This document shows, piece after piece, positions 53,105-61,131 of a DNA stretch of 64,000 nt. Position 1 is the stretch's first letter, and every line of letters begins with the position of its first letter. The DNA comes from Pseudomonas fluorescens (GTDB lineage Bacteria > Pseudomonadota > Gammaproteobacteria > Pseudomonadales > Pseudomonadaceae): NCBI RefSeq assembly GCF_001708445.1, contig NZ_CP015637.1, forward strand, positions 5,271,001-5,335,000. The letters are read 5' to 3'. Under the pieces are notes generated by a model. The model was given only the letters and a program-made list of their open reading frames with translations, made no database searches and was not told the DNA's origin. The position numbers and the translations under genes are program-made.

Positions 53105-54454
53105 TCACCACCGAGGCCGGTGTGAACCCAGTTCCCCAGCCGGCAAATCCCACTGCAACGGCGTGCCGCTGATGCTCAGTGGCGCCAGCAAACGGTGGGC
53201 CTGACCCCAGGCTGTTTGTTCCACCACCTGACCCTGATCGTCCGGTTCTTCGGCTCGCAACGCCGGCTGCTCTGGCACCTGTCCCGCATCGACCAGCAAC
53301 TTCGCTGTCCGCGCCAACGATAACCGCGCCGAACCGCCATGGCCCGTGCTCAAGCGCTCGCGCAATGCCTGGATCGCACTGGCCGCCATCAAATACCCGG
53401 TGGCATGGTCCAGCGCCTGCAACGGCAGCGGCACTGGTTTATCCGCCTGTTTCCAGGCCATGCCCGCCTCGGCAATGCCGCTGCTCATCTGGACCAGGCT
53501 GTCGAAACCGCGACGATTGCGCCATGGGCCGCTCCAGCCGTAGGCGTTGAGGCTCACATCGATCAGGCCGGGCGCGATGGTTTGCAGCTCAACAGCGGTG
53601 TAACCCAGTTGCTCCAAGGCATCGGCACGGTAGCCGTGGATCAGGATGTCGGCTTGTTTGAGCAGGTTTTCGAACACCTGCCGGCCTTCGAGGCTTTTCA
53701 GGTCGAGGCGTGTACAGCGTTTACCCAGGGTCATTTCCGGCACCACGCCGGGTTCGTTCCATGTGGGGGAGTCGATGCGCAGCACATCGGCGCCCAGGCC
53801 CGCGAGAAAACGACTGGCCACGGGGCCCGCGAGGACGCGGGTCAGGTCCAGCACCTTGATCCCGCCAAGCGGGCGCGCTACCGAGCCGAGCCAGGGGTTG
53901 GCATGGGGGCTTGCGAAGGTCTGGCGCTGCACCAACTGCTCGGCATTCACCGCCATCCCCTGCGGATGGGTTTGCCAGGCTTGACGGGTGCGCATCTGCG
54001 CCGCACAACCGCCAGCCTCGACAATCGCCTGTTCCAGTTCGGCGGCGTTCCACGCGGCGACCTTGCTCGCCATTTCGGTGCGGTCAGCGACCTTGCCCAG
54101 TATGCGTTCGGCGGCGGCACGGTGATGGGGCGCGTTGGTGTGCAAGCGAATCCAGCCATCGGCGCTGGCATAGTCGCCGGCCACCGGGTCCCACAGTGGC
54201 GGCACTTGCCAGCCCACTGGGCGAATCGAGGAAGAGAACCAGAAGGAGGCCAGGCGTCGGTCCACGCTCACACTGGGCAGGCGCCCGGTCTGTTGCTGGA
54301 TCAGTTGGGCGACGGCCTGGCCGGCGGCACCGATGCTGGCGCTGGCCAGGTCGGTCACGGCGAAGGTCGAGGGCAGGGCGCCGGCCTCGGTCAGGGGCAG
54401 CGGGGTTTGCGGCAGATCGAGTGCGGCTTGGATGGGAGTCAGCAGGTCAGTCAT
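53105..54454 (-). CDS. class III (CaiB/BaiF) CoA-transferase family protein
   Basis: 449 aa from the ATG at 54454, with GGAGGG 6 nt upstream. The characteristic region is GGIKVLDLTRVLAGPVASRFLAGLGADVLRID. It is followed by LDLKSLEGRQVFENLLKQADILIHGYR, which resembles the active-site surroundings of class III CoA-transferases. The first 180 residues are a less typical extension. No CoA-metabolism genes lie nearby, so the acid substrate is unknown. Confidence 0.85.
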   Translation of the reverse strand: MTDLLTPIQAALDLPQTPLPLTEAGALPSTFAVTDLASASIGAAGQAVAQLIQQQTGRLPSVSVDRRLASFWFSSSIRPVGWQVPPLWDPVAGDYASADGWIRLHTNAPHHRAAAERILGKVADRTEMASKVAAWNAAELEQAIVEAGGCAAQMRTRQAWQTHPQGMAVNAEQLVQRQTFASPHANPWLGSVARPLGGIKVLDLTRVLAGPVASRFLAGLGADVLRIDSPTWNEPGVVPEMTLGKRCTRLDLKSLEGRQVFENLLKQADILIHGYRADALEQLGYTAVELQTIAPGLIDVSLNAYGWSGPWRNRRGFDSLVQMSSGIAEAGMAWKQADKPVPLPLQALDHATGYLMAASAIQALRERLSTGHGGSARLSLARTAKLLVDAGQVPEQPALRAEEPDDQGQVVEQTAWGQAHRLLAPLSISGTPLQWDLPAGELGSHRPRW

Positions 54455-54494
54455 CAAAGGCCCTCCGTAAGAGAAGGGCCACTATAGAAGATCC

Positions 54495-55838
54495 TCACAT
54501 CGGTGTGACAACTCCCGGTTCCAGCGGCAGGTCAATGCTGGCGATAAAACCACCGTCGGGGTGATTGGCCAGGATCAGGCTGCCGCCGTGGCGTTCAGCG
54601 GCGCGACGGGCAATGGCCAGGCCCAGGCCATGGCCCTGCGCAGTCTGGCCGGGCGCGCGGTAGAACGGTTCGCCCAACTGGCTCAGGTGCTCGGCGTCGA
54701 CGCCAGGGCCATGGTCACGCACGCTGATCAGAATGCGTTCGCCCTGGTGTTGGGCCTGCAACTCGATGGGCAGTCCCTGTGGGTTGAAGCGCTGGGCATT
54801 GCGCAGCAGGTTATCCACCGCGCGTTCGATCATGGTCGGCCAGCCTTTGAGATGCAGGTCGGCGTCGGCCGTCAGTTGCACCACCTGGTCCGGTGCGCTG
54901 AGCTGGGCGTCTTTTTGCAGGGTCTTGAGCAGCGGGATAAGGTCGACCTCCTCGGCGCTGGCGTTGTCGGCATCGACCCGGGCCAGCACCAGAATCTCAC
55001 TGATCAGCGCTTCCAGGCGGTCGCATTCACGCGTCAGGCGCGGCCAGAGCTTTTCCCGTTCCTCAGGGCTGGCACGTTCAGCCAGCGCCAGGGCGATCCG
55101 CAAGCGGGCCAGGGGCGAGCGCAGTTCGTGAGACACGTCGCGCAGCAATTGGCGCTGGCTGCCGATCAAGCTTTGCAGGCGTGCGCCCATGCGGTTGAAG
55201 TCGGTGGCGAGCACGCCGAATTCATCGCGGCGGTTGGCCAGTTGCGCCAGGCTGTTTTGCTGGTAGGTGGCCTGGCCGAGGTCATGCACCGCACCGCGCA
55301 GGCGGCTTAAGGGGCGGGTAATGGACAGTGTCACCAACAGGCTGAAGAGCGTGAGCACCACCAGCGCGATCGCCAGTGCGCTCAACGGCCACAACAGGCT
55401 GTTACGGTGCCAGGCATCCAACTCCGGGTGGGGGATGCGGTAGATCAGCAGGTAGGTGTCACCGGTTTTTTCGCTGGTGTACTCGGCGGTCAGGCGCCGC
55501 CAGGGCAGGTGGCCGTCCTTGCTGTCGTTCTGCCGGGCCTCGAAGGCGGCGGCGCGTCGCGGGAAGGTGCCGCGCACCACGGGCTCGCCGCTTTCGTTGA
55601 GCACTTGCACGTCGATGTGGTACTGGCGCTTGCGCTGTTGCAGCAGGTCTTGGGCGGCGTCCTCGCCCTGGGTTTCGTAGAGTTGGGTCCACTCTTCGGC
55701 CAGGTTATTGAGGCCGGGATGGCGGCTGAGAATCCAGGCGTCCTGGTTGAGCATATGCCCAAGCAGGATCGACAGCCCGGCAACCAAGGCGATGGCCAGC
55801 CAGAAACTGGCCAGGATGCGCCAGAACAATGAACGCAC
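54495..55838 (-). CDS. Cpx-like sensor histidine kinase
   Basis: 447 aa, GTG start with TTGAGGG 6 nt upstream. TM1 is at about residues 8-30, a periplasmic domain spans about 31-150, TM2 is at 152-175, then HAMP (SITRPLSRLRGAVHDL). The H-box is RDVSHELRSPLARLRIAL, the N-box ERAVDNLLRNAQRF, with DHGPGV and GHGLGLAIARRAAE. It is similar in layout to E. coli CpxA. The neighbouring CpxP/Spy-like gene and response regulator support an envelope-stress role. A hairpin separates it from the cpxP-like gene upstream. Confidence 0.9.
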   Translation of the reverse strand: MRSLFWRILASFWLAIALVAGLSILLGHMLNQDAWILSRHPGLNNLAEEWTQLYETQGEDAAQDLLQQRKRQYHIDVQVLNESGEPVVRGTFPRRAAAFEARQNDSKDGHLPWRRLTAEYTSEKTGDTYLLIYRIPHPELDAWHRNSLLWPLSALAIALVVLTLFSLLVTLSITRPLSRLRGAVHDLGQATYQQNSLAQLANRRDEFGVLATDFNRMGARLQSLIGSQRQLLRDVSHELRSPLARLRIALALAERASPEEREKLWPRLTRECDRLEALISEILVLARVDADNASAEEVDLIPLLKTLQKDAQLSAPDQVVQLTADADLHLKGWPTMIERAVDNLLRNAQRFNPQGLPIELQAQHQGERILISVRDHGPGVDAEHLSQLGEPFYRAPGQTAQGHGLGLAIARRAAERHGGSLILANHPDGGFIASIDLPLEPGVVTPM

Positions 55839-55855
55839 AGGAAACCCTCAAACAG

Positions 55856-55885
55856 GAAAAGCCCAGTGGCGTGAGCCACTGGGCT
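55856..55885 (-). terminator. hairpin/terminator between cpxP-like and sensor genes
   Basis: Perfect 11-bp stem AGCCCAGTGGC / GCCACTGGGCT with a GTGA loop; on the minus strand it runs into TTTT. It would limit read-through into the sensor gene. Confidence 0.8.
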
Positions 55886-55905
55886 GGGGGAGTGACGCTA
55901 ACGCA

Positions 55906-56370
55906 TTATTGCGCTTTTTGCGGCTGTTGCGCCTTCCAGGCCTGGAATTCCTTCCACTCGGCACGGCGCTGTTCTTGCTTCTTGACGATTTCGTCGAATT
56001 TTTTCTGCTGGTCGGGCTTGAGTACGGCACGGATGTCGGCCTGGGTTTTCTGTCTGCCGGCTGCGATTTCATCCTGCATGGCTTTCTGGTCAGCGGCCGG
56101 GAGTTTGTCCAGGTACTTTTTGACCAGGTCTTTGCGAGCGTGCCATTGGTCACCCATCAGCCTGCCGATCTGCTCGCGCTGTTCCTTGCTCAAATCCAAC
56201 TGGCTGAATGGGCCACCCTTGCCACGCGGGCCGTGTTCACCGCCGTGGCCCGGGCCACCCATCATGTGGCCTTCAGGGCCGCCCATCGGGCCTGGACCTT
56301 CGGGCATCGCGGCCATGGCAACGGTCGGCAGGGCGGCGGCGAACATCAGAGCGATTAGGGTCTTGCGCAT
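55906..56370 (-). CDS. CpxP/Spy-like periplasmic LTxxQ-family protein
   Basis: 154 aa. A signal peptide (MRKTLIALMFAAALPTVAMA) is followed by a Gly/His/Met-rich stretch (about 23-50). A helical region has LDLSKEQREQIGRLMGDQW and LKPDQQKKFDEIVKKQEQRR, the two LTxxQ-type repeats. Spy and CpxP proteins are envelope chaperones or inhibitors of the Cpx sensor; the His/Met-rich N-terminus could bind metal. A CpxR-type repeat lies 81-96 bp upstream. Confidence 0.85.
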   Translation of the reverse strand: MRKTLIALMFAAALPTVAMAAMPEGPGPMGGPEGHMMGGPGHGGEHGPRGKGGPFSQLDLSKEQREQIGRLMGDQWHARKDLVKKYLDKLPAADQKAMQDEIAAGRQKTQADIRAVLKPDQQKKFDEIVKKQEQRRAEWKEFQAWKAQQPQKAQ

Positions 56371-56450
56371 GGTGATTCTCCTGTCTCTATTCCGGTGAGT
56401 CCGGATGTGAGTAGATTACGGAGATCAAGGTCAGCGGCGGTCAGGTGTGG

Positions 56451-56466
56451 GTAAAGCTTGGGTAAA
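56451..56466 (+). promoter_or_regulatory. CpxR-type box upstream of the cpxP-like gene
   Basis: GTAAA-GCTTGG-GTAAA, matching the CpxR direct repeat (GTAAA, short spacer, GTAAA). The minus-strand sequence TAATCT at 56418-56413 could be a -10 box, which would place the repeat at about -45 to -60. Confidence 0.6.
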
Positions 56467-56494
56467 GAGGGGTTTGTCGCGAACTGACAAAACC

Positions 56495-56596
56495 CTGTAG
56501 GAGCGAGCTTGCTCGCGAAAAACGCAAGATAAGCGCGGGCATTCAGGCCGCCCGTATTATCGTTGACGTTTTTCGCGAGCAAGCTCGCTCCTACAG
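56495..56596. repeat. REPIN, GTAGGAGCGAGCTTGCTCGCG family (copy 4)
   Basis: CTGTAGGAGCGAGCTTGCTC and GCGAGCAAGCTCGCTCCTAC; the conserved spacer string appears on the opposite strand, so this copy is inverted. It lies between the response regulator and the CpxR box. Confidence 0.9.
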
Positions 56597-56609
56597 GGGC
56601 GGGGGGGGG

Positions 56610-57287
56610 TTAGAGGCTGTAGTAGTAACCGCGACTGCGCAGCGCCACGATCCGTGGCCGTCCGTCCGGGTGCGGGCCGATCTTTTTGCGCAGGTTGCTT
56701 ACGTGCATGTCCAGGCTGCGATCGTAAAGGGTCAGCTTGCGGCCGAGGGCGATCTGCGCCAGTTCCTGCTTATCCAGCGGTTCGCCGGGCTGGCGCAGCA
56801 AGGCTTCCAGCAGGCGGCTTTCGGAGACGGTGAGGGTGAATTCCTGTTCATCAATGCTGACCACGCCGCGCACTGGGCTGAAGCACAGGTCGCCCAGTTC
56901 AAGCTGGGTCGACACGGCGGCCGGGTGGCTGCGGCGCAATACCGCGCGCAGGCGGGCAGTCAATTCGCGGGGGTCACAGGGCTTGGCCAGGTAATCGTCG
57001 GCACCCAGTTCCAGGCCGAGGATACGGTCCAGCGGTTCGCCCCGGGCCGAGAGCATCAACACCGGCAGCTCCGGGTGGTCGTTGCGCAATTGCTTGAGCA
57101 GCTCCAGGCCGCTGCCGTCGGGCAGCATCACATCGAGCACCACCGCCGCTGGGGCGCTGTCGGCCAATGCTTTACGGGCGCTCAAGCCGTCGTGGCAGGC
57201 GCGTACCTGGAAGCCTTCCTGGCCCAACCAACTGGTCAGCAGCTCACAGAGCTCCTGGTCATCATCTATCAGTAGCAGCTCGCTCAT
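56610..57287 (-). CDS. CpxR-like OmpR-family response regulator
   Basis: 225 aa. A receiver domain with DDDQELCELL and the phospho-acceptor Asp in PAAVVLDVMLPDGSG, and Lys in DDYLAKPCD, is followed by a winged-helix domain (about 130-225) ending RKKIGPHPDGRPRIVALRSRGYYY. It is the partner of the sensor at 54495-55838. In P. aeruginosa the corresponding regulator is called CpxR. It starts 7 bp after the stop of the small upstream gene. Confidence 0.9.
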   Translation of the reverse strand: MSELLLIDDDQELCELLTSWLGQEGFQVRACHDGLSARKALADSAPAAVVLDVMLPDGSGLELLKQLRNDHPELPVLMLSARGEPLDRILGLELGADDYLAKPCDPRELTARLRAVLRRSHPAAVSTQLELGDLCFSPVRGVVSIDEQEFTLTVSESRLLEALLRQPGEPLDKQELAQIALGRKLTLYDRSLDMHVSNLRKKIGPHPDGRPRIVALRSRGYYYSL

Positions 57288-57294
57288 GACTCAC

Positions 57295-57702
57295 TCAATT
57301 TAGCCATTGTCGACGACGACGGTGTCCACCGCTGGCGAAGATCCCGCACAGCAAGGCGATCAGCGCGACGGCCCCACCGGTGACGAACCATTGCTGTTGC
57401 TCGGTCAGCCATCGGGTCAAGCCGCCACCCTCTGTTTCTTTGAGTTGCTGGACCAGGCGTTGGTTCTCTTGGCGCAAGCGACTCAGTTGAGCGCTTTCGC
57501 GGGCCGCATCGGCCGTTTGCAGTTGCTTGCTCAGTTCTTCGCGCAGTCGTTCGCTTTCTTTCAAACGTTGCTGCAATTCGGTGATCTGGCTGCCGGCACT
57601 CAAGGACAGGGGCGTAGAACTGCCGGTGTTCGAGGTTTCTTCAGCGTGGGCCGTAGCCCCGATCATTAACACTGCCAACAGACACAACTGACGTAAGCGC
57701 AT
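57295..57702 (-). CDS. small membrane-anchored coiled-coil protein
   Basis: 135 aa from MRLRQLCLLAVLMIGATAHA, a signal peptide. A coiled coil spans about residues 40-92 (ITELQQRLKESERLREELSK onward). A single C-terminal TM helix follows (WFVTGGAVALIALLCGIFASG) with a basic tail. This is the C-terminal layout of YgiM-type proteins, but the SH3 domain is absent. It is 7 bp upstream of the CpxR-like gene, so it is probably co-transcribed and may act in envelope sensing. Function unknown. Confidence 0.75.
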   Translation of the reverse strand: MRLRQLCLLAVLMIGATAHAEETSNTGSSTPLSLSAGSQITELQQRLKESERLREELSKQLQTADAARESAQLSRLRQENQRLVQQLKETEGGGLTRWLTEQQQWFVTGGAVALIALLCGIFASGGHRRRRQWLN

Positions 57703-57775
57703 CGGAACTCCTGATTCCACACGAATATTCAGAACGTTGTCGGCAGGTTACCGAGAATAATGAGCAAATAGGAGT

Positions 57776-57800
57776 GCGCCGAACCGATTAGGTTCGGCGC
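57776..57800 (-). terminator. hairpin downstream of yciI
   Basis: GCGCCGAACC-GATTA-GGTTCGGCGC, a perfect 10-bp stem 9 bp after the yciI stop; the T-tract is poor. Confidence 0.5.
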
Positions 57801-57808
57801 GACCCGAA

Positions 57809-58108
57809 TCAAGGCAGGACTTGCTTGAACGGTTTGACCACGACGTCGGCGTAGACGCCGGCAGCGACATAGGGGTCGGCCTTGGCCCAGGCCTGGGCGT
57901 CGGCCAGGGAAGCGAACTCGGCGACGATCAGGCTGCCGGTGAAACCGGCGTCGCCCGGGTCGTTGCTGTCAACGGCCGGGTGCGGGCCGGCCAGCACGAT
58001 GCGGCCTTCGGCTTGCAGCACTTTCAGGCGCTCGACATGGGCCGGGCGCACGGACAGGCGTTTTTCCAGCGAGTTGGCAACATCGGTAGCAATGATGGCG
58101 TAGAGCAT
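57809..58108 (-). CDS. yciI: YciI-like protein
   Basis: 99 aa from [20 protein letters not shown]; the longer frame overlaps yciB. A dimeric ferredoxin-like YCII fold with a conserved His in [24 protein letters not shown] and Asp in [11 protein letters not shown]. The catalytic role of YciI is uncertain. It starts one base after the yciB stop. Confidence 0.92.
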   Translation of the reverse strand: MLYAIIATDVANSLEKRLSVRPAHVERLKVLQAEGRIVLAGPHPAVDSNDPGDAGFTGSLIVAEFASLADAQAWAKADPYVAAGVYADVVVKPFKQVLP

Positions 58109-58109
58109 G

Positions 58110-58706
58110 TCAATCCTCGGTTTTCGGCGTGGTGGGGTCGGTGTCATGCAGGTGACGCGACAGGTAGATGCCCTGACCGACCAGGAACAGCACGGTCATG
58201 CCCAGGCTGCCGAACACTTTGAAGTCGACCCAGTAGTCCTGGAAGGTAAAGGCCACGAACAGGTTGGCGGCGCCGCAGAACAGGAAAAACACGATCCAGG
58301 CCACGTTCAAGCGGGTCCAGACCGGCTCCGGCAGGGTCAATGCATGGCCCATGATCCGCTTGATCAGCAGGCGATCTCCGATGAAGTGGCTGCCGATGAA
58401 TGCGAGGGCAAACAGCCAGTTCACCACCGGGGCTTTCCATTTAAGGAAGGTTTCGCTGTGGAAGGCCAGGGTCAGGCTACCGAAGACCAGGCACGCCACC
58501 AGGGTCAGCCATTGGCTTTTTTCCAGCTTGCGCTGGGAGATGAAGATGGCGCCGTAGACCACAATGGAGCTGATGATCAGCACCGCGGTGGCGCTGTAGA
58601 TGCCTCCGACGGTCAGCTCATGGCCGGCGAGATCGATGACCCTGGGGTCGAGTTTGTAAACGATGAAAAACAGCAACAGCGGGATGAAGTCGATGAATTG
58701 TTTCAC
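58110..58706 (-). CDS. yciB: YciB/IspZ inner-membrane septation-associated protein
   Basis: 198 aa from the GTG at 58706 ([20 protein letters not shown]), the family N-terminus; the longer frame to 58745 is rejected. Five TM helices. Family signatures [29 protein letters not shown] and [20 protein letters not shown] are intact. YciB is linked to cell-envelope synthesis and division. It diverges from the RNase AM gene across 87 bp. Confidence 0.93.
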   Translation of the reverse strand: MKQFIDFIPLLLFFIVYKLDPRVIDLAGHELTVGGIYSATAVLIISSIVVYGAIFISQRKLEKSQWLTLVACLVFGSLTLAFHSETFLKWKAPVVNWLFALAFIGSHFIGDRLLIKRIMGHALTLPEPVWTRLNVAWIVFFLFCGAANLFVAFTFQDYWVDFKVFGSLGMTVLFLVGQGIYLSRHLHDTDPTTPKTED

Positions 58707-58793
58707 AGTAAGAGCCAGAAGCTGGATGTGGCGGCATAATAACAAACATCCTTGGTAGCGAAAGCGCCAGCTGACTTGAGGTTACACTCCCCC

Positions 58794-59657
58794 GTGAATG
58801 TTGATTTGCACTGCCACAGCACGGCCTCCGACGGCGCCCTGGCGCCCGCGGTACTGGTTGCGCGTGCGTTTGAAAAAGGCGTGCGAGTCCTATCGTTGAC
58901 CGACCACGACACCCTCGAAGGCCTCGATGAAGCCCGCGAGGCGGCGCATGCCCTGGGCATGCAACTGGTCAACGGCGTGGAATTGTCCTGCACCTGGGGG
59001 GGCGCCACCATTCATGTGCTGGGCTATGGCTTCGATCAAAAAGCCCCTGCGCTGGTCGAGGCCATCGCCCAATTGCACGATGGCCGTTGGCTGCGGTCCG
59101 AAGAAATAAGTCGCAAGCTCGGCCTTAAAGGCATGGCCAACGCCCTCGACGGCGCCCGGGCCATCCAGCAGGAACTGGGTGACAGCGGCAACGCGCCGGC
59201 CCGTCCGCATTTTGCCGACTGGATGGTGCGTGAAGGGTTTGTCAGGGATCGCGCCGAAGCTTTTCGCAAATGGCTGGGCGCCGGCAAGTTGGGCGACGTC
59301 AAGCAACACTGGCCAACCCTGGAAGACACCGTCGAGACCCTGCGGGCCTCCGGGGCCTGGGTCAGCCTGGCACATCCCTGGCATTACGATTTCACCCGCA
59401 GCAAGCGCCGCAAGCTGATTGGCGACTATATTGGTGCGGGCGGCCACGCGATTGAAGTGGTCAACGGGCATCAACCCGCCGAACAGGTTGGCAGCCTGGC
59501 GATTCTTGCCCGCGAATTTGGTCTGCTGGTCAGTGCCGGCAGTGACTTTCATGGCCCAGGCGGCTGGTCCGAGATTGGCGAGTATCGCCCCGTCCCGGAA
59601 GACTTGCCGCTCTTGTGGGGGCGATTCAAGCATGACCCCATTACTGCCACCGTCTGA
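58794..59657 (+). CDS. rnm: PHP-domain 5'-3' exoribonuclease (RNase AM family)
   Basis: 287 aa from the GTG at 58794 (VNVDLHCHSTASDGAL); a TTG 42 nt upstream is less likely. Metal-site motifs of the PHP fold are intact: DLHCHSTASDG, LTDHDTLEG, ARPHFADWM, SLAHPWHY, and SAGSDFHGPGG. The E. coli homologue (YciV/TrpH, RNase AM) trims the 5' ends of rRNAs and digests short RNAs. The next frame begins 13 bp downstream. Confidence 0.92.
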   Translation: MNVDLHCHSTASDGALAPAVLVARAFEKGVRVLSLTDHDTLEGLDEAREAAHALGMQLVNGVELSCTWGGATIHVLGYGFDQKAPALVEAIAQLHDGRWLRSEEISRKLGLKGMANALDGARAIQQELGDSGNAPARPHFADWMVREGFVRDRAEAFRKWLGAGKLGDVKQHWPTLEDTVETLRASGAWVSLAHPWHYDFTRSKRRKLIGDYIGAGGHAIEVVNGHQPAEQVGSLAILAREFGLLVSAGSDFHGPGGWSEIGEYRPVPEDLPLLWGRFKHDPITATV

Positions 59658-59670
59658 ACAGGTAGAACAC

Positions 59671-60300
59671 GTGAGTCAATTCTTCCAGATTCATCCGGAA
59701 AATCCCCAGGCGCGCCTGATCAAGCAGGCTGTGGAGATCATCCGCGCCGGCGGCGTGGTGATCTATCCAACGGATTCGTCCTACGCCATTGGTTGCCAGA
59801 TTGGCGACAAGAACGCGGTCGAGCGTGTCCGGCGCCTGCGGGGCCTGGACAAGAACCACAACTTCGCACTGATTTGCAGCGACCTGTCCCAATTGGGCCT
59901 GTTCGCCAAGGTCGACACCGGCACCTTCCGCCTGCTCAAGGCCCACACGCCGGGGCCCTACACCTTTATCCTCAACGCCACCCGCGAAGTGCCGCGCCTG
60001 CTGCTGCACCCCAAGAAGCGCACCATCGGCCTGCGCGTGCCGGAACATCCCATTGCCCTGGCCCTGCTGGCCGAGCTGGGTGAGCCGTTGATGAGCGTGT
60101 CGTTGATCCTGCCCGGCGAAGCCGAGCCGCTATACGACCCCTACGAAATGCGCCGCCTGTTGGAAAAACACGTCGACCTGATCATTGACGGTGGTTATGG
60201 CGGCAACAAAGCCTCCACCGTGATCAACCTGGCCGACGGCGAGCCGGAAGTGGTGCGTGTCGGCTGCGGTGACCCGACTCCGTTTATGGTCGAGGCCTGA
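59671..60300 (+). CDS. YciO/Sua5-family threonylcarbamoyladenylate synthase-like protein
   Basis: 209 aa from the GTG at 59671 (VSQFFQIHPENPQARLIKQA). The YrdC fold shows IRAGGVVIYPTDSSYAIGCQ, KNHNFALICSDLSQLG and PGPYTFILNA. The C-terminus (TVINLADGEPEVVRVGCGD) matches YciO rather than the longer Sua5. Members make the threonylcarbamoyl-AMP used for tRNA t6A, though YciO activity is weaker. It is immediately contiguous with scpA. Confidence 0.92.
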   Translation: MSQFFQIHPENPQARLIKQAVEIIRAGGVVIYPTDSSYAIGCQIGDKNAVERVRRLRGLDKNHNFALICSDLSQLGLFAKVDTGTFRLLKAHTPGPYTFILNATREVPRLLLHPKKRTIGLRVPEHPIALALLAELGEPLMSVSLILPGEAEPLYDPYEMRRLLEKHVDLIIDGGYGGNKASTVINLADGEPEVVRVGCGDPTPFMVEA

Positions 60301-61119
60301 ATGTCGGCCGTGGAAACCGTCGACAGCCAGGCCGGCGCCCAACAGGAACTGCCGTTCGCCATGGTGTACGGCCAGGCGGTCATGGAAATGCCGCTGGACC
60401 TGTACATCCCGCCGGACGCCCTGGAAGTCTTCCTTGACGCCTTCGAAGGCCCGCTGGACTTGCTGCTGTACCTGATCCGCAAGCAGAACATCAACATCCT
60501 CGACATTCCGGTGGCGGAAATCACCCGCCAGTACATGGGCTATGTCGAGCTGATGCAGTCGGTGCGCCTGGAGTTGGCCGCCGAGTACCTGGTGATGGCT
60601 GCCATGCTCGCCGAGATCAAGTCGCGCATGCTGCTGCCGCGTTCGGAAACCGTCGAGGCTGAAGAAGACGACCCGCGTGCCGAACTGATCCGCCGCTTGC
60701 AGGAGTACGAACGCTTCAAGGCCGCCGCCGAAGGCATCGACGGCCTCAGCCGCGTGGGCCGCGATGTGCTGGTGCCCAAGCTCGACGCCCCGGAGGCCCG
60801 AGCGCGCAAATTGCTGCCGGACGTGAGCCTGGAAGAGTTACTGATGTCCATGGCCGAGGTGCTGCGCCGTGGCGATATGTTTGAACACCACCAGGTCAGC
60901 CGCGAGGCCCTGTCGACCCGCGAGCGCATGAGCGACGTGCTCGAACGCCTCAAGGGCGGTGGCTTCGTGCCGTTTGTCGAGCTGTTCACAGCCGAAGAAG
61001 GGCGCCTGGGGGTGGTGGTGACCTTTATGGCGATCCTCGAACTGGTCAAGGAGTCCTTGGTCGAGTTGGTCCAGAATGAGCCTTTTGCGGCTATCCACGT
61101 GCGGGCGCGAGCCGAATAA
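60301..61119 (+). CDS. scpA: ScpA, chromosome segregation kleisin
   Basis: 272 aa, ATG directly after the preceding TGA. The N-terminal SMC-binding region is VFLDAFEGPLDLLLYLIRKQNINILDIPVAEITRQY (about residues 42-80), and MAAMLAEIKSRMLLPR follows. The C-terminal winged helix carries FVPFVELFTAEEGRLGVVVTFMAILELVKE. It bridges the SMC heads with ScpB. The SMC gene itself is not in the window. Confidence 0.96.
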   Translation: MSAVETVDSQAGAQQELPFAMVYGQAVMEMPLDLYIPPDALEVFLDAFEGPLDLLLYLIRKQNINILDIPVAEITRQYMGYVELMQSVRLELAAEYLVMAAMLAEIKSRMLLPRSETVEAEEDDPRAELIRRLQEYERFKAAAEGIDGLSRVGRDVLVPKLDAPEARARKLLPDVSLEELLMSMAEVLRRGDMFEHHQVSREALSTRERMSDVLERLKGGGFVPFVELFTAEEGRLGVVVTFMAILELVKESLVELVQNEPFAAIHVRARAE

Positions 61120-61131
61120 AGAGCTGAATCG

